DNA from: Dichloromethanomonas sp964477085
GTDB taxonomy: Bacteria; Bacillota; Desulfitobacteriia; Desulfitobacteriales; Syntrophobotulaceae
Assembly: GCA_964477085.1 (NCBI GenBank)
Contig: CAYZDF010000016.1
Coordinates: forward strand, 1 to 49,304
Direction: 5' to 3'
Length of the DNA: 49,304 bases
A program made the translations under genes and the position numbers. A model generated the notes under the pieces. It had not been told where the DNA came from. It was given only the letters and a program-made list of their open reading frames with translations, and ran no database searches. Below are positions 40,101-46,418 of the stretch, one piece after another. The stretch's first letter is position 1, and each line of letters starts with the position of its first letter.

Positions 40101-40773
40101 GTACAAATGAAGATACTGGGAACATTTATTACACCGGCAGGATATACGCTGGTAGACCAAGGGTTTATATCCATCAAGAATCCGCCGGCCGATCCTGGGA
40201 CGAATTTAACACTGGAAACAAGCGGGATCACCAAACTCAGTGCCTACAACAATACAAACGAGGCAGGGCAGGCATACCGCTCAATCAAAACACTCTATGG
40301 GAACACATTTTATGTACGTGGGTATCTGACCTATCAGGATTCAGAAGGAAATACAGAAACCATTTACAGTAACAGCGTAGTGCAAGCAGTTGCCCAAAGT
40401 CAAAGCGTGATAACAGAAACGCTGACAGTAAGCAATCCGACAACGACAGGATTTACAGTCACGTTAAGTCCGGCCCTGGGAGGGTTAATGGCAGGTAACT
40501 TCACACTGCTTGACAGTTCCGGCCAACCGGTAGCCATAACCGGAGTGAGCACAGCGGACAACGGAGCAACGTATGTGATCAGTGCAGCCTTAAGTGCAGG
40601 TGAGACCTACACAGTTGCTGCAGCGCAGANNNNNNNNNNNNNNNNNNNNNNNNNNNNNNNNNNNNNNNNNNNNNNNNNNNNNNNNNNNNNNNNNNNNNNN
40701 NNNNNNNNNNNNNNNNNNNNNNNNNNNNNCAGGTTATGACTTTGGGGCAGCCCAAAATGTGGTGGTGCAGTAG
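28155..40773 (+). CDS. Giant secreted modular surface protein (adhesin-like), c-di-GMP controlled, interrupted by an assembly gap
   Basis: More than 4150 residues are encoded. A signal peptide (KMLLLFLTVVFLCIPFKVSA) is followed by about ten beta-sandwich modules of roughly 130 residues with the pattern EEN-x4-Y-x-G-x-W and TFxGTGIxW. These look like carbohydrate-binding modules and alternate with Fn3 domains. Then come a PKD domain (about 34500-34760), two Big_2 domains (34765-35260), more Fn3/Ig-like modules, a second PKD (37705-37960), a carboxypeptidase-regulatory-like domain (37970-38220), and C-terminal TTTGFTVTLSPAL repeats. ATG 28155 follows GGGGGAAGAGATA. The frame is intact to 40629; after 100 N it resumes in a different frame (TGYDFGAAQNVVV) and stops at TAG 40771-40773. 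No LPXTG or SLH motif is seen. It is probably a matrix or attachment protein. Confidence 0.85.
28792..31096 (+). repeat. 2305-bp direct repeat, copy 1
   Basis: This block inside the giant gene recurs with a period of 2454 bases. All parts I compared by eye are identical, and it keeps the reading frame (818 codons). It encodes four beta-sandwich modules and two Fn3 domains. A 149-bp unique spacer (31097-31245) separates the copies. Confidence 0.9.
31246..33550 (+). repeat. 2305-bp direct repeat, copy 2
   Basis: This is the second copy of the block at 28792-31096. Bases just outside both ends differ (G28791 against A31245, T31097 against G33551), so the boundaries are sharp. They fall inside Fn3 domains, as expected from recombination between homologous Fn3 modules. 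Confidence 0.9.
40630..40729. other. Scaffold gap (100 N) inside a repeated module
   Basis: There are exactly 100 N. The flanks GCAGCGCAGA and CAGGTTATGACTTTGGGG are contiguous in the earlier copy of the module (around 39991-40015). The gap therefore sits at one point of a tandem repeat, and its true length is unknown. Confidence 0.95.
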
Positions 40774-40774
40774 C

Positions 40775-40999
40775 AATCAAATTTTCCCTTGCCGTAAATA
40801 ACGGAAAAGGGTCTGGAACCTAAAATGATGGGACAGAGGCGTCAGTAACAGCCAGGTACCTACAGGAAATAATTTTAGTTGCTGGAAGGATGAGGCAGGA
40901 AATATCCTAAGCAACAGCGAAGAATACATCTTTATAATAACCCGCAATAGGATATTAACTTACATGATATTAACGGCAGAATTGTCTAAACCCCAATAA
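40775..40999 (+). pseudogene. Decayed InlB-type (List_Bact) repeat after the giant gene
   Basis: Just past the giant gene's stop, one frame reads VAIKFSLAVNNGKGSGT, a TAA, then NDGTEASVTARYL. After a frameshift it reads TGNNFSCWKDEAGNILSNSE, EYIFIITRNR and ends at TAA 40997-40999. The same NNGxGSG...FxxWKDExGxILS...YxFxIT pattern appears intact at the end of the second surface protein (about 49080-49270). This is probably the lost C-terminal tail of the giant protein, or consensus errors beside the gap. Confidence 0.65.
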
Positions 41000-41026
41000 A
41001 TAAATAAATGAAGGGAGGGAAATAAT

Positions 41027-41146
41027 TTGAAAAAAGAATATGAAAGACCAGACATCTACCTGGAGGAATATGAGTTAGAAAACATTACTGGGAATTTGTG
41101 CAGTTCGCCTGACGCTCCAATAATAGGAGGAGATGATTGGGAATAG
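41027..41146 (+). CDS. RiPP-precursor-like 39-residue peptide
   Basis: The peptide starts MKKEYERPDIYLEEYELENI and ends TGNLCSSPDAPIIGGDDWE. The leader-like N-terminal half (KKxYxxPxIxxEExELxxIT) is the pattern of small peptides encoded beside PqqD/HprK/peptidase genes in Clostridia. The C-terminal half carries one Cys, two Ser and a GG, and would be the core. The start is TTG with GAAGGGAGGGA ending 6 bases upstream, a strong ribosome site. A terminator follows, and then genes for an HprK-like kinase, a PqqD domain and a peptidase. I infer that it is the substrate of these enzymes. It has no signal peptide. Confidence 0.75.
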   Translation: MKKEYERPDIYLEEYELENITGNLCSSPDAPIIGGDDWE

Positions 41147-41166
41147 GTACTTCCTTGTGAGAAAAC

Positions 41167-41202
41167 AAAAGCAGGCAGGTTAATTACTTCCTGTCTGCTT
41201 TT
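41167..41202 (+). terminator. Terminator/attenuator between peptide gene and modification genes
   Basis: The 13-base arm AAAAGCAGGCAGG (41167-41179) pairs with CCTGTCTGCTTTT (41190-41202) with a single G-T wobble and a 10-base loop, and ends in T4. It lies 21 bases after the peptide stop and directly ahead of the kinase ribosome site. It should give an abundant peptide mRNA and limited readthrough into the enzyme genes. Confidence 0.8.
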
Positions 41203-41216
41203 CATTGGAGAATATG

Positions 41217-42101
41217 ATGAAAAAAGTAGAAGTTGCTAATATTAATATCGAAATTAATTCAATTGACCAGTATTGTCTTAACAAATATCGAAAATATGAA
41301 AATTCGAACCTTGAAAAACCAGAACTGATTCTGCGAACAAGGTATTTTGATGATCTTACAAAAAAACCTCAAGGTGAAATAATCGGACAAATATATGATG
41401 CTACAATTATACGTATCAGTAATAACTGCTATTGCAGGTATTTATGCAGAAGCAAAACAAGAAAAATAATCACTGCAATATATTATAACAGTAGCTATTC
41501 TGATGTAGAAATACACTTGTTAAAAAGGTCAGCGCAACCATGTCTTTCACTGTCAGAATATGAATACATGTACTCGGGTTTTGCCTTCAGTGACCGGCTG
41601 ACAGAGTTAGGCGGAGCGGTACTTCACGGCTCAGCAATCGCATATAGTCATCAGGGCATCATATTTTCTGCGAATTGCGGAACAGGAAAGTCAACCCACA
41701 CCAGACTATGGAAAGAACTTTTCCACGACAAGGTTACCATAGTGAACGATGATAAACCAGCAATACGTTTTCATGAGGGAATTCCATTTATGTTCGGAAC
41801 ACCCTGGAGCGGAAAAACAAATCTACATACGAATGTGCAGGTACCGTTAAAATCAATCGTTTTTATCAAACAGGAAGAAACGAATCGGATTGAAAGGTTA
41901 AATACTCGAGACAGCATTTTTAGCTTAATGAGCCAAATCGCCAGGCCTTATTACGATGAAAAGCTTGGCTTAAAAACTATGGAGATAATAGAAAAACTGG
42001 TTCAAACCGTACCAATATACCGGTTGCATTGTAATATCAGTCAGGAAGCGGTAGATACAGTCTATCAAAAATTGATACAAGAAAGGGTCATAAACGCATG
42101 A
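41217..42101 (+). CDS. HprK-like serine kinase of a RiPP-type cluster
   Basis: This 294-residue protein is homologous to the C-terminal kinase domain of HPr kinase. It shows LHGSAIAYSHQGIIFSANC leading to the P-loop CGTGKSTHTRLW (154-165), NDDKPAIR (177-184) and FGTPWSGKTN (193-202). HprK relatives in lasso-peptide clusters phosphorylate the precursor peptide, so peptide Ser/Thr phosphorylation is the likely role here; this is an inference. No phosphotransferase HPr motif or full HprK N-domain is present. ATG 41217 is favoured because GGAG lies 6 bases upstream. Its stop overlaps the next start in ATGA. Confidence 0.85.
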   Translation: MKKVEVANINIEINSIDQYCLNKYRKYENSNLEKPELILRTRYFDDLTKKPQGEIIGQIYDATIIRISNNCYCRYLCRSKTRKIITAIYYNSSYSDVEIHLLKRSAQPCLSLSEYEYMYSGFAFSDRLTELGGAVLHGSAIAYSHQGIIFSANCGTGKSTHTRLWKELFHDKVTIVNDDKPAIRFHEGIPFMFGTPWSGKTNLHTNVQVPLKSIVFIKQEETNRIERLNTRDSIFSLMSQIARPYYDEKLGLKTMEIIEKLVQTVPIYRLHCNISQEAVDTVYQKLIQERVINA

Positions 42102-42361
42102 AGATTGCCAAAGGATTTAATCTGATGCACATCGCCGAACAAAATATTATTGTTCCTGTTGGAGCCAAAAATGTGAACTTCAATAAAATGATCAGCTTGA
42201 ATGACAGCGGGGCGTTTCTCTGGCAGCAACTGCAGGAGGAAAAAACTGAGGAAGAATTGCTTAAGGCTATGCAGGAAGAATATGAGATTGATGAAACCAC
42301 AGCATCTGAAGACATCGAAAGATTTATCTGTAAATTGAAAGATGCCGGAATGCTGGAATAG
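42098..42361 (+). CDS. PqqD-family peptide-binding (RRE) protein
   Basis: This 87-residue PqqD-like winged-helix protein has NFNKMISLNDSGAFLWQQLQ, EELLKAMQEEYEIDE and DIERFICKLKDAGMLE, the standard PqqD pattern with the LNDSGAxLW element. Such proteins bind the leader of RiPP precursors and present it to modifying enzymes. It overlaps the kinase gene by four bases (ATGA), so translation is coupled, and it lies 3 bases before the peptidase gene. Confidence 0.9.
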   Translation: MKIAKGFNLMHIAEQNIIVPVGAKNVNFNKMISLNDSGAFLWQQLQEEKTEEELLKAMQEEYEIDETTASEDIERFICKLKDAGMLE

Positions 42362-42364
42362 ACG

Positions 42365-42826
42365 ATGGACGTAAGAAAGGTAAAACTTGATACTTCAAAG
42401 GAAGAATTCTCGGCAGCCCTGCTGCAACTGCTGGATGAGAATATCGATGTTACGATCACGGTTACTGGAGACAGCATGCTACCTTTGTGGAAGCATAAAA
42501 GGGACACAGTAGTATTAACGAAGTGCGACAAATTTGCCTTAAAAAAAGGGGATATTCCTCTTTACAGAAGAAGCAACGGTCAATTTGTGATGCACAGAAT
42601 CATCCATGTTCATAAAGACAGTTACAATCTTTGCGGGGATGCGCAGACTCAGATAGAATACAACCTCAAAAAAGAGAATATCATTGCCGTAGTTAAAGCC
42701 TTTACCCGTAAAGGGAAGGAATACAGCTGCACCAGCCACTGGTTTAAGTTATACTCAGCGTTATGGCTAAGACTGCGCCCTTTCCGCCGTATACTATTAA
42801 AAGGCTATAGAATGTTTCAAAAATAA
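42365..42826 (+). CDS. S24/S26-family signal-peptidase-like protease
   Basis: This 153-residue protein has TVTGDSMLPLWKHKRDTVVL with the catalytic Ser37 in the GDSM box, followed by KKGDIPLYRR and FVMHRIIHV. Here His77 stands where bacterial signal peptidase I has Lys, as in the archaeal/ER-type Ser-His enzymes. LCGDAQTQIE matches the GDN-like box. No strong membrane anchor is visible, which is unusual for a secretory signal peptidase; a role in trimming the modified peptide is more likely. It is co-transcribed with the kinase and PqqD genes. Confidence 0.85.
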   Translation: MDVRKVKLDTSKEEFSAALLQLLDENIDVTITVTGDSMLPLWKHKRDTVVLTKCDKFALKKGDIPLYRRSNGQFVMHRIIHVHKDSYNLCGDAQTQIEYNLKKENIIAVVKAFTRKGKEYSCTSHWFKLYSALWLRLRPFRRILLKGYRMFQK

Positions 42827-42843
42827 AAAGGCCGGATAAATGT

Positions 42844-43857
42844 ATGGAGAGTTCAATTCGTCTTCTTGAGTATGATATGATCGTTAAAATATCGATATTG
42901 CTTGCTTTGCTGCTCGCATTACTCGTTGTAAACATTTATTTAAAGATAAGCAGAAAAAAGAATTTTATAATAAGTGGTATTCATATTGCCTCTTTTTTTG
43001 GCGGTATGTTTTTATTTTGTCTATTGATTGAAATATCCATTTTAGATTTGCCTTCGGACATTTTCTATAGACAAGCAGGTATCTGGGCAATGATCTTCTG
43101 TATTGCAGCTTTACTAGTTACCGCGAGGGCTTATCTGATTAACCGAAATAGTGCAACCAATATGCTGGTATCACCTGATCTTTCAACAGTTTTTTTGGCA
43201 ATTGAGGATATCGCGGTTATCTGTGATTATAACGGCAACATAATTGAAACAAACCAATCACCGCATGAAAAAAAGTTTTTTGGTGAAAACGGTACAACAA
43301 TCGAAGATCTTCTATCTTTTCTGTTAAGTAATACGGACCAAAGCAATCATGAAGCGCTAATTTCCGGATTGCGTAATCCGAAAAGACTGCACCGGTTTGA
43401 AATACATCTAACCGGCAGTGACGATTATTATTTAGTCACAGTATCTCCCATCATGGCGGATAAGATAAACTTCATTGGCTCAACGATCGTATTTCATGAT
43501 ATCAAAGAAGAGAAAATGCTTTTAGCCGAAATTAATCATCAGCATCAATTGCTGCAAAATGCAAATGCGAAGTTGACTGAATATGTCAAGATGGCGAATG
43601 TACTTGAAGCTGAGAAAGAAAGATTAAAATTATTACAAAATATTCAAGCTGATTTAATCGTAAAAATTGAGAACGTGAGCGCAAACATTCAAAGTATTTT
43701 AAATACAGAAAATCATAGCCTCAAGGATTACCAAAACAAAATAGCGAAGGTTGCCAAACAGCTAAGAAAAATATACATGGATATCCGAAAATCAATCAAC
43801 AGAATATCCGGCAGGAAAGGAGCTGAAGATGGTGATCAGAGTATTGATTGCGGATGA
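42844..43857 (+). CDS. Membrane PAS protein with degenerate histidine-kinase-like helix
   Basis: In this 337-residue protein three hydrophobic helices (about residues 13-34, 41-67 and 77-96) precede a PAS-like domain (AIEDIAVICDYNGNIIETN... IVFHDIKEEKMLL). A long helix follows (residues about 245-330). Its LEAEKERLKLLQNIQADLIV segment aligns with HisKA_3 dimerisation helices, but the phospho-accepting His is replaced (LQNIQAD in place of LHD-x-LGH), and there is no HATPase domain. It therefore cannot be a kinase by itself. It overlaps the response-regulator gene by 29 bases. It may form dimers with, or sense for, the kinase encoded at 44472-46229. Confidence 0.7.
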   Translation: MESSIRLLEYDMIVKISILLALLLALLVVNIYLKISRKKNFIISGIHIASFFGGMFLFCLLIEISILDLPSDIFYRQAGIWAMIFCIAALLVTARAYLINRNSATNMLVSPDLSTVFLAIEDIAVICDYNGNIIETNQSPHEKKFFGENGTTIEDLLSFLLSNTDQSNHEALISGLRNPKRLHRFEIHLTGSDDYYLVTVSPIMADKINFIGSTIVFHDIKEEKMLLAEINHQHQLLQNANAKLTEYVKMANVLEAEKERLKLLQNIQADLIVKIENVSANIQSILNTENHSLKDYQNKIAKVAKQLRKIYMDIRKSINRISGRKGAEDGDQSIDCG

Positions 43858-44479
43858 TCAGACTTTGTTTCGAAACATGCTTGAAGGCATCCTAAAAATG
43901 GATGAGAGTATTGAAATCGTGGCTACTGCAGCAAATGGGCAGGAAGCAGTCCAACTTGCCATGGAGCATAAGCCCGATATCGTCTTGCTTGATATTCAGA
44001 TGCCCGAAAAGAATGGGGTAGAAGCACTCGAAGAAATAAAAGAGCATCTTACTGGAACGAAGGTAGTCATGCTTACAACATTTGAGGACATAGAGAGTAT
44101 CACGGCTTCATACTTTGGGGGTGCAGATGGGTATCTGGTTAAAGACATGGAGCCGGATATTCTTATCATGGCCATCAAATGTATTCATCATGATATTGTT
44201 TTAATGCACAAGTCCGCCTATTCCATCATCTCTTCAACAAAGGGTTCTATGATCACAAATACGAAAAAATATGTGAAATTTGGAAATATTACCTTTGATC
44301 GCATTGACATTATGATTATTCGGCAAATTGCCGAAGGGCGAACGAACAGGGAAATTGCTGCATTATTAAACTATAGTGAGGGCACGATTAAGAATAGGGT
44401 ATCAAATATTTTAAGCATGACCGGATTATCAGACAGAACTCAGATTTCTGTGTTTGCCCTAAAGAATAACATTATATAG
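43829..44479 (+). CDS. NarL/LuxR-family response regulator
   Basis: This 216-residue protein has receiver motifs VLIADDQTLFRNML (acidic pair), the phosphorylation Asp in DIVLLDIQMPEKNG, and VVMLTTFED. The output domain is a LuxR-type HTH (IIRQIAEGRTNREIAALLNY, SEGTIKNRVSNILSMTGLSD). AAAGGAGC lies about 7 bases before the ATG inside the preceding gene, so translation is coupled. It is the likely partner of the convergent histidine kinase, and it may regulate the peptide cluster or the adjacent surface protein genes. Confidence 0.93.
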   Translation: MVIRVLIADDQTLFRNMLEGILKMDESIEIVATAANGQEAVQLAMEHKPDIVLLDIQMPEKNGVEALEEIKEHLTGTKVVMLTTFEDIESITASYFGGADGYLVKDMEPDILIMAIKCIHHDIVLMHKSAYSIISSTKGSMITNTKKYVKFGNITFDRIDIMIIRQIAEGRTNREIAALLNYSEGTIKNRVSNILSMTGLSDRTQISVFALKNNII

Positions 44480-46229
44480 TGTCCATTAAACCATTTCCGT
44501 TATTTTGTTGATACGGTATTTTGGGAATGCGGACGTGAATATGGAACCCATTTTCCCCATCAGAACCAAAACGGGTGGTACCTTCCAGCGCAGCAATCCG
44601 ATTTTCTATTCCTTTCAAGCCATAATTCTTCTTGATCGCCTTGCAGCCAATCCCGTCATCAATGATAAATGCTTCTATTTCGTTTGTTTTAAAACGAAGA
44701 ACGATATGGACGGTTTTCGCTTTCCCGTGCTTCATTGAATTGGTGACAGCTTCCTGACAGAGTCTGAATATTGTTTCTGTTTGCTTGGTGTTAAGCTCAT
44801 AAGGGTCGCCTTGAGACATAAAGTCAATCGTAATATTTGAATTTCTTAGATTGGATATCGCTTTTGTTAAGGTTGTCTCATTCAGCATAAAATCTTTGCC
44901 GCTTATGGAGTTCTTTAAATCGGCCGTACTGCTGTTTAAAAGTTCAATGATTTGTATAAGATTTTGTGCAATAGAGGCTTTGTTTTGATCAATTGCTGCA
45001 AGGTCGGCAGTCCCGATAACAACAGTCAAACTATGTCCCAAAATATCATGAACATTTTGGGCGATGGTCGTTTGGGTACGGGTAATGGCCAGCTCTTTCG
45101 CACTTTCTGCTAATGCTTCTAATTTCGTATTCGTTTCTGACAGTTCCTTATTTTTTTGCTCCAGTTGTTTATTCAGCCTTATTGTCGATGAAAGATCAAT
45201 AAAACATAGCAGGGTGTGATTTTTGTTTACCGGTTTCATGCTCACTTTATAATAAACTTCATCCCTCAGTTGCAGCAGGAAAGTATTATTCTTGTTTCTA
45301 TTTAGATTGACAAAATTGATGAAAGCCGCTTTGTCCTCTTCCTTAACAAAATCCAAGGCGTTGGCAAATTCTATCACGTTTCTTTTTGGATAAGCCTTTT
45401 TAAACATATCAGTAAAGGAATAGTTAGCGGAATATAATAAGCCTTTAGGGCTTAAAAAAATGATTCCTTCCGGAATATGCTCAAATAACTGACGGTAAGA
45501 GATAGGTGAAATATCAAAAAAACGGTATTCTAAGGCAGGAATCATAAATAGGATCAGAGCGATTGTTCCGGCTATGGGTGTATAATCAAATATAGGAAAG
45601 GAAAAGACCCACTTTAGATCAGTGAGTTTAAAAATAATATAATAAATGTTAAACACTAAAGGGATAAGCGTAAGAAGAGCAAACAAGTGAGACAGTAATT
45701 TTCTATTGTGAAAACCAGGCTGATTGGTAAAACCGCGTGATAAAATAATAATCCCGATAATAACATACAGGTATTGTACCGTTTGGGTAGGGAGAAACAT
45801 CATGCCAAACTGGTCTTTATAAAAATCATAATAAGAATAAAACTGCATATGCAATGGATTGGTAAGTACAATGATGAAGCTTAGCAGAGGTGGAATCGCT
45901 AGTAAAATTAAGGTTTTCAATTGGGGAACTCTATTTTTGGCATAGATCCAGGCAAATAAGATAAGGAAAAATCCCACAAGCTCAATACTAAAATACTGAA
46001 TAACAATAAAAAACCAACGGATACTCTCATTAGGCGAAACCGTTTTTAATATTTTTGAAATCATCCAGACAATAAGCATCGCTACTAAGGCTATATAGCT
46101 GTATAGTAGCGGTGTTTTTTTTGCTTTAAAGAAAATGTATGTTGTAAAACCGGCTAACAATAAAATAGCCAGGACATGAGAGGAAATAATGGTATATATT
46201 TCAAATGCGAGCTTATCTGATATGGGCAT
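44472..46229 (-). CDS. 7TM-PAS sensor histidine kinase (HisKA_3 type)
   Basis: This kinase has 585 residues from ATG 46229 (GAGGTATAAG upstream; the frame opens at 46262). The N-terminal part has seven to eight hydrophobic helices of the histidine-kinase N-terminal 7TM type. A PAS domain follows (FEHIPEGIIFLSPKGLLYS). HisKA_3 carries the phospho-His in AQNVHDILGHSLTVV, and the HATPase domain has EAVTNSMKHGKAK, DDGIGC and YGLKGIENRIAAL. The 3' ends of this gene and the response-regulator gene overlap by 8 bases, so expression of the pair is convergent. The ligand is unknown; a peptide product is possible. Confidence 0.92.
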   Translation of the reverse strand: MPISDKLAFEIYTIISSHVLAILLLAGFTTYIFFKAKKTPLLYSYIALVAMLIVWMISKILKTVSPNESIRWFFIVIQYFSIELVGFFLILFAWIYAKNRVPQLKTLILLAIPPLLSFIIVLTNPLHMQFYSYYDFYKDQFGMMFLPTQTVQYLYVIIGIIILSRGFTNQPGFHNRKLLSHLFALLTLIPLVFNIYYIIFKLTDLKWVFSFPIFDYTPIAGTIALILFMIPALEYRFFDISPISYRQLFEHIPEGIIFLSPKGLLYSANYSFTDMFKKAYPKRNVIEFANALDFVKEEDKAAFINFVNLNRNKNNTFLLQLRDEVYYKVSMKPVNKNHTLLCFIDLSSTIRLNKQLEQKNKELSETNTKLEALAESAKELAITRTQTTIAQNVHDILGHSLTVVIGTADLAAIDQNKASIAQNLIQIIELLNSSTADLKNSISGKDFMLNETTLTKAISNLRNSNITIDFMSQGDPYELNTKQTETIFRLCQEAVTNSMKHGKAKTVHIVLRFKTNEIEAFIIDDGIGCKAIKKNYGLKGIENRIAALEGTTRFGSDGENGFHIHVRIPKIPYQQNNGNGLMDTI

Positions 46230-46418
46230 TTTACTTATACCTCTTAGTCTATGTAGCTGCAATCTTAAGTCATTTTAAATTACCATATACAGTCATTATT
46301 TTCAATCTGTGGTGTAAAAAAAGTAACGATTTCCATAACCTTTGACACTGGGTAAACAACGATTAGGTTTATATAATGATTTATTGAAAAGGAATCAATA
46401 CATGAAGGAGGATTTAAT

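Noticed and set aside
41027..42826. Lasso-peptide or PQQ biosynthesis cluster
   Set aside because: There is no lasso cyclase (asparagine-synthetase-like), no transglutaminase-type B2 protease, and no PqqC/PqqE radical SAM; only the kinase and PqqD parts resemble those systems.
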